A stretch of 64,000 nucleotides of DNA, from assembly GCF_017603825.1 (NCBI RefSeq), contig NZ_CP072014.1, positions 930,001 to 994,000 of the forward strand, in the 5' to 3' direction. The stretch comes from Arthrobacter crystallopoietes. Its GTDB lineage: Bacteria; Actinomycetota; Actinomycetes; Actinomycetales; Micrococcaceae. Made by a program: the position numbers and the translations under genes. The notes beneath the pieces were generated by a model. It saw nothing but the letters and a program-made list of their open reading frames with translations. It had not been told where the DNA came from and made no database searches. Below are positions 19,333-27,809 of the stretch, piece by piece (position 1 is the first letter of the stretch; each line of letters opens with the position of its first letter).

Positions 19333-20774
19333 GGCTTCTTCACCTCCACGGTGCGGTGCGGGTCCTGGTTCTTGGCGGGCTTGCTGCCCAGGGCCTTGAT
19401 GCGTGCCAGGCCCCGTTGCGGTGGCCGGGCGCTGCTGATCGGACCGGTCATGGCGGGCCGCCGGGCGGCGTCGGAAATCAGCAGCAACAGCGCGATGATC
19501 AACCAGTTGGCGAGCAGGGAAGAGCCACCGGCTGCCATAAAGGGTGTGGTCAGGCCGGTCAGCGGGATCAAGCGGGTGACGCCGCCGATGACGACAAAGC
19601 ACTGCAGCGCCAGTGTGAAGGACAGGCCTGTGCCGAGCAGCTTGCCGAAGGAATCACGGGTGCCGAGGGCTGCGCGGATGCCGCGGCTGACCAGCAGCAC
19701 ATAAAGCATGACAATGGCGGACAAACCAATGAGGCCGAGTTCTTCACCCATCGCGGCGATGATCATGTCGCTGTTGGCAAAGGTGACGAGGTCCGGCCGT
19801 CCCTGGCCCAGTCCGGTTCCGGTTAAACCGCCGCTGGCCAGACCGAACAGGCCTTGGACAATCTGGTGGCTGCCGCCGATGCGGTTGTAGACCTCTGGGT
19901 CAAAAGCATTGAGCCATCCGTCGATCCGGGCGGTCACATGCGGGAAGAGCTTGAAGGCGACAAACCCGCCGAACGCGATCATGAGCAGGCCGATTAGGAT
20001 CCAGCTGACCCGGCTGGTGGCAATGTAGATCATCGCCATGAAGAGGCCGAAGAAAAGGATGGAGGAGCCGAGATCCCGCTGGAAAATCAGGACGCCGATG
20101 CTGACGAGCCAGGCGACCACCATAGGGCCCATGTCTTTCCAGCGCGGCAGCTGCAAGGGTCCCAGCTTCTTGCCGGCCAGCAGGATCAGATCACGGTTCG
20201 TGGATAGATAACCGGCGAAGAATATAGCCAGCGTGATCTTCGCGATTTCGCCCGGTTGGAAGGTGGCGAACCCGAGGTTGATCCAGATCCGCGCGCCGTT
20301 GAGCTCCATGCCGATGCCGGGCAGGAGCGGAAGCATCAGCAGGACGGCGCTGACGATGAGCGAAATGTAGGTGAAGCGGCGCAGGACGCGGTGGTCGCGG
20401 AGCAGCCAGATTAGGGCGATGAGGACACCGATGGCCATGCCCGTCCACAGCAACTGGCGGTTGGCGGCCTCGTCGCCGGTCGCGATGTCGATCCGGTGGA
20501 TCATGGCCAAGCCCAGGCCATTCATGGCCGTTACGACGGGAAGTATGATCGGGTCGGCATATTTTGCCCGGATGCGCAGCACTATATGCACTGCGAAGAC
20601 TAGGACGATGAGCGTGGACCCCTGTACGAAGAAATCCGAGTCAAGAGCCTGGTCCTGGTCCAGTCCGACCAGGAAGTTCGCGCCGACGCCGACGGCGAGG
20701 GCAAGGATCAGCAGCAGCAACTCCACATTGCGGCGGGGCTTGGGGACGGTCGTGATGTCACTCAACGGGACCAC
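19329..20774 (-). CDS. rodA: RodA/FtsW-family peptidoglycan glycosyltransferase
   Basis: 481 residues with about ten to twelve transmembrane helices of the SEDS family. Conserved features include GARIWINLGFATFQPGEIAKI (read in parts, the FQPGE site), the large loop with FKLFPHVTARIDGWLN, and the late PLTGLTTPFMAAGGSS motif. SEDS proteins polymerise lipid II into glycan strands. The GTG start overlaps the end of pstP by 17 bases and lacks a clear ribosome site, so translation probably depends on coupling. The ~30-residue C-terminal tail is basic and cytoplasmic. Confidence 0.95.
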   Translation of the reverse strand: MVPLSDITTVPKPRRNVELLLLILALAVGVGANFLVGLDQDQALDSDFFVQGSTLIVLVFAVHIVLRIRAKYADPIILPVVTAMNGLGLAMIHRIDIATGDEAANRQLLWTGMAIGVLIALIWLLRDHRVLRRFTYISLIVSAVLLMLPLLPGIGMELNGARIWINLGFATFQPGEIAKITLAIFFAGYLSTNRDLILLAGKKLGPLQLPRWKDMGPMVVAWLVSIGVLIFQRDLGSSILFFGLFMAMIYIATSRVSWILIGLLMIAFGGFVAFKLFPHVTARIDGWLNAFDPEVYNRIGGSHQIVQGLFGLASGGLTGTGLGQGRPDLVTFANSDMIIAAMGEELGLIGLSAIVMLYVLLVSRGIRAALGTRDSFGKLLGTGLSFTLALQCFVVIGGVTRLIPLTGLTTPFMAAGGSSLLANWLIIALLLLISDAARRPAMTGPISSARPPQRGLARIKALGSKPAKNQDPHRTVEVKKP

Positions 20775-22398
20775 CTAGGCATTCGGGGGGAATGGTCGGC
20801 GTCGGCTGGGGCGTAGAGGTCCCGCCCGCGGCGGAAGCGGTAGGCGTGGCCGTCGACTCCGCTGCCTCCGGCGACGGGGAGGCCGTCGGGGACGCGGCCT
20901 GAGTGGGCGAGGATGTCGATCTCTCGCCGCGCGGCGAAGGTGTCGGCGTAGGCGCGGGATCAGGACAGTTCCGGCGGCTGGTGACCCGCAGGCTTTCCAC
21001 GATTTCTTCGGCATGTTCCAGATCCCGTGCCGGAATGCTGGAGTTCAGCCGCTGCTGCTGGTACACGGGCAGACTCTCCAGCCGAATGTTGTAGGCGGTG
21101 TCCAGGTGGGACAACTGGATGGGACCGATGTTCTGCGAGACCCCATTATAGATCGCGACCCGGCCTTCATACTGGCTGACGAAATACTGGGTCTGGGTCC
21201 AGAGGTAGCCGAACCACAGGACAGCAACCAGGAGTATGGACATCACGGCGAGGAAAGCGGGAACGATCCAGCCGCGCCGTACGGATTCCTCCGGTTCATC
21301 GTCGGCCGGGCTTTCGGCCGATGGAGCCTTGTGGGTGAGCAGCGCGGCAGCGCGGCGTTGGGTGGAGTGCTGGGTGACAATCGGGATCTGGCCGGTCTCC
21401 GTGGCAAGGGCAGCGGCACCTACCAGTACGTGCGGCCGGGTGGAGAGTTCGCGGCGAATCAAGTCGGCCCGTACCGCGCCGATCGGATTGCCGGACAGGT
21501 CTACGGCGTCCGCCGCGCCATCGGCGACCGACGCGGCTGCGGCCGTGCCGTCGTCGTTATTTTGGCGGCCGGTGGAGGCGGTGGCAGCGGGAACGGCAGC
21601 AGCATCATCGATTAGGGCGTCGTCGGGCTCCGGCTGGGTATTCAACCGGACGGCTGCGGCGGCCAGATCCTCTTCGGTCGCTTCCACTACTTCGATCATG
21701 ACAACGGTGACATTGTCCGGGGCGCCGCCCTCGAGCGTGAGCTCCACGAGTCTGTCCACCGTGTCCTGGAGCGAATCCGAATAGCGGACGGCGTCTTCGA
21801 TGACGTGGTCCGGGACGACGGCGTCGAGGCCGTCCGAGGACAGCAGCCACCTCTCGCCGGCCTCGGCCGGGTGCGAAGCCAGATCCAGTTCCGGGCTGGC
21901 GTCCACATCGCCGAGAACCCGCATCAGCACATTGCGGTGCGGATGCACCTCCGCCTCTTCCGGGCGCAGCCGGCCCTCATCGATCAGCCGCTGGACGAAG
22001 GTGTGGTCGATGCTGACCTGTTCAAAGGTGCCGTTCTTCAGGCGGTAGGCACGGGAGTCCCCGATGTGCGCGAACTCGAGCCGGTCATCGTGGAGCAGCA
22101 GCGCCGTGACCGTGGTGCCCATGCCGGCCAGCTTCGGGCTGGTCTGCACAAGCTCCGAGAGGATGGAGTTGGCGGTTTGGATTTCGTCGGCGAGGACGTT
22201 GGCCGGATCTTCGTGGTCGCTGCGGTCCAGATGGACCAGGTCCAGGACGGTGGAAGCGGAAGCGACATCGCCACCCGCGTGTCCGCCCATGCCATCCGCC
22301 ACAACTGCCAGATGGTGCCCGGCGTAAGCGGAATCGTCATTCTTGGAACGGGACTTGCCTACATCCGACCGCGCCGCATAGCGCAGGATCAATGCCAT
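20758..22398 (-). CDS. pstP: PP2C-family Ser/Thr phosphatase PstP
   Basis: 546 residues. The PP2C domain (about 5-235) shows NDDSAY, VADGMGGHAGGD, GDSRAYRL, HTFVQRL, SSDGLD and GAPDNVTVV, which supply the metal-binding Asp residues. A long acidic/Ala linker precedes a transmembrane helix near 375-398. An extracellular domain and a Pro/Ser/Thr-rich C-terminus follow. It reverses PknA/PknB phosphorylation. The ATG is two bases after the fhaB stop. Domain order agrees with mycobacterial PstP, with a longer Pro/Ser/Thr tail. Confidence 0.95.
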   Translation of the reverse strand: MALILRYAARSDVGKSRSKNDDSAYAGHHLAVVADGMGGHAGGDVASASTVLDLVHLDRSDHEDPANVLADEIQTANSILSELVQTSPKLAGMGTTVTALLLHDDRLEFAHIGDSRAYRLKNGTFEQVSIDHTFVQRLIDEGRLRPEEAEVHPHRNVLMRVLGDVDASPELDLASHPAEAGERWLLSSDGLDAVVPDHVIEDAVRYSDSLQDTVDRLVELTLEGGAPDNVTVVMIEVVEATEEDLAAAAVRLNTQPEPDDALIDDAAAVPAATASTGRQNNDDGTAAAASVADGAADAVDLSGNPIGAVRADLIRRELSTRPHVLVGAAALATETGQIPIVTQHSTQRRAAALLTHKAPSAESPADDEPEESVRRGWIVPAFLAVMSILLVAVLWFGYLWTQTQYFVSQYEGRVAIYNGVSQNIGPIQLSHLDTAYNIRLESLPVYQQQRLNSSIPARDLEHAEEIVESLRVTSRRNCPDPAPTPTPSPRGERSTSSPTQAASPTASPSPEAAESTATPTASAAGGTSTPQPTPTIPPECLGGPVE

Positions 22399-22400
22399 TG

Positions 22401-22883
22401 CTATGGCCTCAATTCAATGACCGTCTTACCGATCCGGATGGGTGCACCGGGCTCAACCGGCAGGGCGCGCGTGAGCTGCGTGTCCCCCAAGTAGGTTCCG
22501 TTGGTGGAACCCAAATCCTCAATGAACCAGCGGCTGCCCTGCGGGAACAGCCTGGCATGGCGGCCGGACGCATAATCGTCTTCGAGCACGAGCGTTGCTT
22601 CCTGCGCCCTGCCCAGCAGGATCGGGCTGGCGGCGAGGTCAAGCGTCTTGCCCGCCAACGGGCCTTCGACGACGATCAATTTGCGTGCCTGAACGCGCGG
22701 CGGTGCGGCGTGCTGCTCGGCCAGATCCGGGTTCTTGCGCACCTGTCGCGCCGTCGGGGCGCCGGTCTTGTCCTTTTTGCCGATCATCAGGTCCCGGCGA
22801 AGTGCGGAGATGATGCTGATGATGAGGAGCCAGAGCAAGATCAGGAACCCGAAGCGCAGGGCGGTTACTACCAGATCGTCCAT
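22401..22883 (-). CDS. fhaB: FHA-domain membrane protein FhaB (FipA)
   Basis: 160 residues. An N-terminal membrane helix (about 5-25, LRFGFLILLWLLIISII) is followed by a basic linker and a C-terminal FHA domain (about 70-158). The phosphothreonine-binding residues are in LLGRAQE, SGRHARL and STNGTYLG. FHA domains read phospho-Thr; the mycobacterial homologue FipA links PknA/PknB signalling to division. It overlaps the fhaA stop by one base (TGATG). It is followed immediately by pstP, pairing a phospho-reader with the phosphatase. Confidence 0.93.
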   Translation of the reverse strand: MDDLVVTALRFGFLILLWLLIISIISALRRDLMIGKKDKTGAPTARQVRKNPDLAEQHAAPPRVQARKLIVVEGPLAGKTLDLAASPILLGRAQEATLVLEDDYASGRHARLFPQGSRWFIEDLGSTNGTYLGDTQLTRALPVEPGAPIRIGKTVIELRP

Positions 22884-23623
22884 CAGGCGCCGCCGCCCCG
22901 TGCTGGCAGCAGACGGAAGGTAATGCGGGTGCGGCCCATAGTAATCACGGTCCCGTCAGTCAGGTCCTCCTGGCCATGGATGCGCTGGCCGTTAACGAAG
23001 CTGCCGTTGGTGGAGCCGAGATCCACGGCAGTGGCGGATCCACCTTCCGTACGGATTTCAAGGTGTTTGCGGGAGACTCCCGTGTCATCGATGAGGATGT
23101 CCGCTTCGGATGACCGGCCGAGAACGATGGAGGGCGCGTTCAGCGAATAGCGCTGGCCTTCGATCTCCAGGACAGGCTGAAGTCTGGTGGGTTGGCGGGC
23201 AGGTGCCGCCGGTGCGGCCGGCCTGCGCTGCTGGGAGGCCGGCGCAGCTCCGGACTTTTCCGCTGACGAGTCGATTTCAAAATCCCCGGGCTTGAGTTCG
23301 TCGTCATGATTGAAGGACACGCGTACCGCACCTTGCAGTGTGTACTTCTGGCTGTTCACGTGGTTGATCACCACATCGCACAGTTCTTCTGCCAGGGTGG
23401 AACCCCATTGCTGGGCCATCGCATAATCCGAACCGCTGAGCCGGATCTCGAACACATTGGGGGCAAGCGTGCGTCCCTGGGCCAGGGTGATGGAGCGGTT
23501 GTCGAGCTCGCGGCGCAGGCGGCTCGCGATTTCCACCGGCTGGACCTGGCCTTTTCCGCCCACCGAGAAGGCACCGCGGACCATCTTTTCGATGCCGCGT
23601 TCAACGTTATCCAGTAAGCCCAC
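22883..23623 (-). CDS. fhaA: DUF3662/FHA protein FhaA
   Basis: 246 residues. The N-terminal DUF3662 domain (about 1-115, starting GLLDNVERGIEKMVRGAF) is followed by a Pro/Ala linker and a C-terminal FHA domain (about 155-240) with LGRSSEADI, SRKHLEI and STNGSFVNG. In mycobacteria FhaA binds the phosphorylated MurJ (MviN) pseudokinase domain and PknB, restraining peptidoglycan synthesis. It is the first gene of the seven-gene operon. GTG 23623 is preceded by a strong AGGAGAGGAGG site. Shorter than mycobacterial FhaA because the linker is brief. Confidence 0.94.
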   Translation of the reverse strand: MGLLDNVERGIEKMVRGAFSVGGKGQVQPVEIASRLRRELDNRSITLAQGRTLAPNVFEIRLSGSDYAMAQQWGSTLAEELCDVVINHVNSQKYTLQGAVRVSFNHDDELKPGDFEIDSSAEKSGAAPASQQRRPAAPAAPARQPTRLQPVLEIEGQRYSLNAPSIVLGRSSEADILIDDTGVSRKHLEIRTEGGSATAVDLGSTNGSFVNGQRIHGQEDLTDGTVITMGRTRITFRLLPARGGGA

Positions 23624-24048
23624 TGGCTGCCTCCTCTCCTAGGTATAGCGGTCTGCGCATGCCGCGAGGGCACGCCCGTAGGACGATTATCCACTTCGAT
23701 ACTACTTGCGACTGGTCCAAAAGGCTTTAACGCTAACGTTTCCCCGCCACCGAAAGTTGCCGCGCAGTGGCGAAGGTCACCTTGTGCACTCCTACCCCTT
23801 TTTCCGTCTTCGGCAGTGTTCCAGAGCGAGCGGCCGCGTTCAACTCGAGGCATGTTCCGCTGCCGTCCTCGCCCGAAGCCTTGTGTTTCCGCAGATGCAA
23901 GGGTGCACATGCTGTGCTTGCGGGCAGCGAGGCACCCCTTGGAACCCCCCGCTTTCGGCGGGTGAAACCGCCGATTGGGAATTTCGGCAGGTTTCAGGCT
24001 AGTATTGATCTCGCTGTTCTTGCAGGAAACGATCTGCAAGGAAGTTGC
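23624..24048. other. Divergent gap fhaA / tRNA-Leu
   Basis: 425 bases without a supported gene. It must hold the fhaA operon promoter (minus strand; a TATACC and a GATAAT are visible but no convincing -35) and the tRNA-Leu promoter. The latter may be TTGGGA near 23974 with TAGTAT near 24000, 19 bases apart. A small GC hairpin (CCCGC/GGCGGG) lies near 23950. Confidence 0.4.
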
Positions 24049-24131
24049 GCGCGAGTGGCGGAACGGCAGACGCGCTGGCTTCAGGTGCCAGTGTCCGAAA
24101 GGGCGTGGGGGTTCAAATCCCCCCTCGCGCA
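24049..24131 (+). tRNA. tRNA-Leu (CAG anticodon)
   Basis: 83 bases with a long variable arm (GTGTCCGAAAGGGCGT), as class II tRNAs require. Acceptor GCGCGAG pairs with CTCGCGC and discriminator A follows. The anticodon arm CTGGC/GCCAG carries loop TTCAGGT with anticodon CAG. The T-arm is GGTTCAAATCC. No CCA is encoded. A terminator follows directly. Confidence 0.97.
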
Positions 24132-24138
24132 CGCAGAA

Positions 24139-24170
24139 CATCAGCCCCGGTCTTCGGACCGGGGCTGATG
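24139..24170 (+). terminator. UUCG-loop terminator after tRNA-Leu
   Basis: A 14-bp perfect stem, CATCAGCCCCGGTC with its complement, capped by the stable tetraloop TTCG. The T tract is short (TGTTT). Confidence 0.85.
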
Positions 24171-24243
24171 TGTTTAACCCGTGCCCCGTATTGGCCCTCC
24201 CGTGCCTTCCCCGTGACGCTGCGGCCGGGGTAGTCTTCACGGC

Positions 24244-24624
24244 ATGCGTATCAAAATGTGCAGCATCCATGTCCAGAACCCCGCCGAGGCGTTCAAGTTC
24301 TACACCGAAATATTGGGTTTCGAAGAACTCATGGCGATGCCGGAGCACCAGTTATTCATCGTCAAGTCGCCGGACGAGGGACAGGGCACCGGCCTCCTCT
24401 TGGAACCGAGCGACAATCCTATTGGCGAGGCCTACATGAAGGGCGTTTACGACGCCGGCATGGCCGCCATTGTTTTCGGCGTTCCCAATGTGCAGGCGGA
24501 ATACGAGCGGCTCGCGGCCAAGGGTGTGAAGTTCACCGGCGAACCGGAGTCGGATCCCAGCGGTTCTATGTCGGCTGTCTTCGACGACACCTGCGGAAAC
24601 CTGATCCAGCTCCACCAAGACTGA
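24244..24624 (+). CDS. VOC-family (glyoxalase/bleomycin resistance) protein
   Basis: 126 residues with two beta-alpha-beta-beta-beta repeats of the vicinal oxygen chelate fold: KMCSIHVQNPAEAFKFYTEILGFEE at the front and VFDDTCGNLIQLHQD at the end. Candidate metal ligands are His9 (SIHV), a mid-protein Glu and the C-terminal Gln/His. The substrate is not predictable; relatives include lactoylglutathione lyase-like and ring-cleavage enzymes. Start ATG 24244 is the first in frame. It is convergent with the DUF5997 gene, separated by a hairpin. Confidence 0.88.
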   Translation: MRIKMCSIHVQNPAEAFKFYTEILGFEELMAMPEHQLFIVKSPDEGQGTGLLLEPSDNPIGEAYMKGVYDAGMAAIVFGVPNVQAEYERLAAKGVKFTGEPESDPSGSMSAVFDDTCGNLIQLHQD

Positions 24625-24639
24625 CAGCTGTCCGCCGCA

Positions 24640-24677
24640 CCCTCCGTCCGCGGCGGCGCCGGCAGCCGGACGGAGGG
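24640..24677. terminator. Hairpin between convergent VOC and DUF5997 genes
   Basis: An 11-bp perfect stem, CCCTCCGTCCG with CGGACGGAGGG, 16-base loop, without a T run. It probably acts as a shared terminator. Confidence 0.55.
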
Positions 24678-24690
24678 GGGTCGGTACAGG

Positions 24691-25086
24691 CTACTTGGCT
24701 CTTTTGGCCTCGTCCTTCTTGGCCTCGTCCCTGAGGCGCAGTTCCTCGGCGCGGACGGCGGCGAACGACGCACGTTCGGAGACCAGCCACTGCGGCGGGT
24801 TCTGCAGCAGCTCGGTGATTTCCGCCGTCGTTAGCGGTTCGGTGACCCCGCCACGGGCGAGGCCGCTGATGGACACATTGAGTTTCCGGGCCACCTCGGG
24901 GCGGGGATGCGGACCGTTGCGGCGCAGTTCCTCGAGCCACTGCGGCGGATTGGACTGCAGTTCGCTGAACTGTTCGCGCGACACCGGGTTGTCCTGGAAT
25001 TCCTGCGGGGCGGCCGGGAGGTAAATGCCCAGCTTCTTCGCTGCCGTGGCAGGTTTCATGGACTGGGAGGATTTCGCGCTTGTCAT
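24691..25086 (-). CDS. DUF5997 family protein
   Basis: 131 residues. Two similar segments, NPVSREQFSELQSNPPQWLEELR and TTAEITELLQNPPQWLVSERA, each with the unusual NPPQWL motif, frame a basic RKLNVSISGLARG stretch that resembles a helix-turn-helix recognition region. The C-terminus is a Lys/Glu/Ala helix (RDEAKKDEAKRAK). The family has no known function. It diverges from a LysR-type effector-domain gene that lacks its own DNA-binding domain, an arrangement that suggests DUF5997 might supply DNA binding; that is inference. Confidence 0.75.
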   Translation of the reverse strand: MTSAKSSQSMKPATAAKKLGIYLPAAPQEFQDNPVSREQFSELQSNPPQWLEELRRNGPHPRPEVARKLNVSISGLARGGVTEPLTTAEITELLQNPPQWLVSERASFAAVRAEELRLRDEAKKDEAKRAK

Positions 25087-25211
25087 GGCTCAAGCGTAAC
25101 TGTCTTGGGCTAAGGTGTTGAAGAGCTTGGTGCGGGCCCTCGCTGGGACTGCCTGCGCGGTCGGCGCCGGAAGAGACTAAACGTCGGGACAGGCCGGCCA
25201 GAAGGAGCCGC

Positions 25212-26012
25212 ATGGATGCACAAGTACCGCCGCTGTCGGCCTTGAGGATCGCGATCGTGCCCGGCGTGACGCCGGGGAAATGGGTCCGGCGCTGGGAAGA
25301 ACGCGTCCCGGACGTCCCGCTTACCGTATCCGCCTGTGATGAAACCGAGCAGACCGCCGTTCTGTGGGACGGCCGGGCGGATCTGAGTTTTGTGCGCTTG
25401 CCGGTGGATCGTGAGGGCCTGAGCGTCATCCCCTTATATACAGAGGTACCGGTGGTGGTCGCGCCGAAAGACCACGACATAGAGCTTTACGACGACGACG
25501 TGCCGCTGGCCGAGCTGGACGGCCAGAACCTCCTGGACCCGGTTGAAATGGGCGGAGCCAAGACCGGCGTGGAAGTGGTGGCCTCCGGAGCCGGACTGAT
25601 GATCCTGCCGATGTCCGTGGCGCGGCTGCACCACCGCAAAGACGTGGTCTACAAGCCCCTGTCGGGCGCCCCCGAAACGCAGATCGGGGTGGCATGGATT
25701 ACCGATAAGACCAACGAAACCATCGAAGAATTCATCGGGATTGTCCGCGGCCGCACCGCCAACAGCTCCCGGCAGCCCTCGGCCCAACAGGAGGCCGGAC
25801 AAAAGGACGCCACAGCCGGACGCAAGCCCGCCGGCGGAAGCGGCGGCACGGCCGGCCAGGCAAAGGGAGGCCAAACGGGGGGCAAGGCCAAGGCTGGCTC
25901 CGGAAAGGGCAGCTCCGGCAAGAGCGGCTTCGCCAAGGGCCGCCAGCCAAAAGGCGGCCCGGCGAAGGGCGGCAAGCCGCGGGGCAAGGGCCCGCGCAAG
26001 GGCGGCCGCTGA
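25212..26012 (+). CDS. LysR substrate-binding-domain protein without HTH, with Lys/Gly-rich tail
   Basis: 266 residues. Residues ~10-180 match the LysR effector (periplasmic-binding-like) fold: LRIAIVPGVTPGKWVRRWEE, LSVIPLYTEVPVVVAPKDH and GAGLMILPMSVARLHH. The usual N-terminal winged HTH of LysR regulators is absent: the start ATG 25212 follows GGAGCC and there is no room upstream. The last ~75 residues are low complexity, rich in Lys, Gly and Ser (repeats such as KGG and GKG), strongly basic and suited to nucleic-acid contact. It diverges from the DUF5997 gene. Confidence 0.85.
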   Translation: MDAQVPPLSALRIAIVPGVTPGKWVRRWEERVPDVPLTVSACDETEQTAVLWDGRADLSFVRLPVDREGLSVIPLYTEVPVVVAPKDHDIELYDDDVPLAELDGQNLLDPVEMGGAKTGVEVVASGAGLMILPMSVARLHHRKDVVYKPLSGAPETQIGVAWITDKTNETIEEFIGIVRGRTANSSRQPSAQQEAGQKDATAGRKPAGGSGGTAGQAKGGQTGGKAKAGSGKGSSGKSGFAKGRQPKGGPAKGGKPRGKGPRKGGR

Positions 26013-26064
26013 CTCCTTGGAGCCGGGGCGCAGAAGCCGGCTGGCTTCGCATTAGGGTGGAGCT

Positions 26065-26853
26065 ATGACTTCACCCGAGATCCCCGAACACCTTGACGAC
26101 GCCGAGCTGGCCGCCTGGCTGGTGCGTTCCGCGGGCACGCTGGCGGCAGGAATGCGCGCCGCCGTGGTGACCTTCGAGGAAAAGACGAGCATTTCCGACG
26201 TCGTCACCGCAGCGGATCACGCGGCCGAGCAGCTGGTGGTGGAAACTTTGCGCCGTGTCCGTCCCGAGGACAGCATCCTCGGTGAGGAAGGCTCAAACCA
26301 CACGGGCACTTCCGGCCGCACCTGGGTGATTGACCCGGTGGACGGGACCTACAACTTCTTTACCGGAGGCACCTACTGGTGTGCGGCCATCGCCCTCAAG
26401 AACGACGACGGCGGCCTGCTAGGTGCCATCTACCATCCCGCCGAGGACGCGCTGTGGATCGGCGGGGACGGCCTGCCGACCACCCGCAACGGCGTTCGGA
26501 CCGGGGAAGCCACGAGTACACCGTTGGACCAGAGCTGCGCGTCCGCGTACCTCCACCACACCTACCTCCGCGATCCTGCCGCGGCGGAGCCGTACATGGC
26601 AGCCGTGCTGGGAGCGGCAACGTACCGTACCTGGGGGTCGGCGTCCTGTGAGCTGGCGGCAACTTCGGCCGGCATCTTCGGCGTCTGGTTCCAGCAGGGC
26701 CTGCCGGAATGGGACTGGCTCCCGGGCAAAGCCCTCGTGGAAGCGGCAGGCGGGGACACCGCCGTCGTGCAATTAAATGGTTACCGCTGGTATGTCGCTG
26801 GCGGAAAAGCGCAGGTGGCGGACGCCGTCGCGCTGTTGCAGAGCCGGGCTTAG
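26065..26853 (+). CDS. Inositol monophosphatase family protein
   Basis: 262 residues. The Li+-sensitive phosphatase motifs are present: the Glu-Glu pair in GEEGSNH, the metal site IDPVDGTYNFF (about 90), and the late WDWLPGKALVEAAGG motif corresponding to WDxAAG. It dephosphorylates a small sugar or inositol phosphate; histidinol-phosphate phosphatase and fructose-1,6-bisphosphatase activities also occur in the family, so the substrate is open. It is followed 27 bases later by enoyl-CoA hydratase on the same strand. Confidence 0.92.
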   Translation: MTSPEIPEHLDDAELAAWLVRSAGTLAAGMRAAVVTFEEKTSISDVVTAADHAAEQLVVETLRRVRPEDSILGEEGSNHTGTSGRTWVIDPVDGTYNFFTGGTYWCAAIALKNDDGGLLGAIYHPAEDALWIGGDGLPTTRNGVRTGEATSTPLDQSCASAYLHHTYLRDPAAAEPYMAAVLGAATYRTWGSASCELAATSAGIFGVWFQQGLPEWDWLPGKALVEAAGGDTAVVQLNGYRWYVAGGKAQVADAVALLQSRA

Positions 26854-26880
26854 CCCGAAAGGATCCGGAAGGGAAAGTCC

Positions 26881-27678
26881 ATGGAGAAGACGTACGAAAC
26901 CATCCAGCTGGAATGCCTCGGCGAGCTGGCCACCGTGGTGATCAACCGGCCCGAGGCGCTCAATGCGCTGAGCACGCAGGTGGTGGCCGACCTGACGCAG
27001 TTCGTGGCGGATGTGCAGTCGCCCGAAGGGGCCGAAGTGCGCAGCATCCTGATCACGGGGTCGGGCGAGAAGGCCTTCGCGGCAGGTGCGGATATCCGGC
27101 AGATGGCCGACATGACCCCTGCTCAAGCCCGGGACTACAGCGCCAGCATGCAACAACTGACACGTTCCCTTGAAGAACTGGCGATTCCCGTGATGGCGTG
27201 CGTGAATGGTTTCGCCCTCGGCGGCGGACTGGAGCTGGCCATGGGCTGCGACTTCATTTACGCCACGACCAATGCCAAGTTCGGCCAACCCGAAGTGAAC
27301 CTGGGCCTGATCCCCGGCTTCGGCGCCACCGTGCGCCTGCCTCACCTGGTGGGACTGGCCCGTGCCAAGGAGCTGATCTACACCGGGCGGACCATCGGAG
27401 CGGAGGAGGCCTACCGGATCGGATTGGTCAACGCGGTGTTCGACAGCAAGGACGATATGCTCGACGCCGCCGCGGCCACCTGCCGCGAGATCGCCGGAAA
27501 GTCTCCGGCCGCCGTCGCCAACGCCAAACGCACCGTGGATGCTGCCGCAGGTCTGCCGACAGCCGAGGGGCTGTTGGTTGAACGGAAGGCGTTCGGGGCG
27601 GCCTTTGCCACCGAGGACGCCCGGATCGGAACCAAAGCTTTCCTGGCCAAGGAGAAGCCGGAATTCACGGGAAAGTAG
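26881..27678 (+). CDS. Enoyl-CoA hydratase/isomerase family protein
   Basis: 265 residues of the crotonase fold. The oxyanion-hole loops are in AFAAGADIRQMA and NGFALGGGLELAMGCD. The catalytic Glu candidates are in GGLELAMG and PEVNLGLIPGFG, both kept, so it should be a true hydratase (adds water to trans-2-enoyl-CoA). C-terminal KEKPEFTGK is typical of short-chain (crotonyl-CoA) enzymes. AGGATCC...GGGAAAG precedes the ATG. No other beta-oxidation gene is adjacent. Confidence 0.92.
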   Translation: MEKTYETIQLECLGELATVVINRPEALNALSTQVVADLTQFVADVQSPEGAEVRSILITGSGEKAFAAGADIRQMADMTPAQARDYSASMQQLTRSLEELAIPVMACVNGFALGGGLELAMGCDFIYATTNAKFGQPEVNLGLIPGFGATVRLPHLVGLARAKELIYTGRTIGAEEAYRIGLVNAVFDSKDDMLDAAAATCREIAGKSPAAVANAKRTVDAAAGLPTAEGLLVERKAFGAAFATEDARIGTKAFLAKEKPEFTGK

Positions 27679-27713
27679 GCGGAGCAGCTCTCCGTAAACG
27701 GGCCGTCTCCCTA

Positions 27714-27747
27714 ATTGGTTGACACATCAACTAATAAGAGGCATACT
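27714..27747 (+). promoter_or_regulatory. yceI promoter overlapped by a palindromic operator
   Basis: A consensus -35 TTGACA (27719-27724), a 17-base spacer and -10 CATACT (27742-27747) form the best sigma-70-type promoter seen in the window. An imperfect 22-bp palindrome, ATTGGTTGA-CACA-TCAACTAAT (27714-27735), covers the -35 region. TTGA...TCAA palindromes of this kind are typical MarR-family operators, so repression is likely; no marR gene is adjacent. Confidence 0.7.
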
Positions 27748-27809
27748 AGATGCAAATGCATGATTATCCCTGGGAGGCATCCCAGCATCTACGCCTAGGA
27801 GGCACCATC

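Noticed and set aside
23368-24348. 326-residue minus-strand frame spanning the fhaA 5' end and tRNA-Leu
   Set aside because: It crosses a tRNA gene and the fhaA start in a different frame; no protein is credible.
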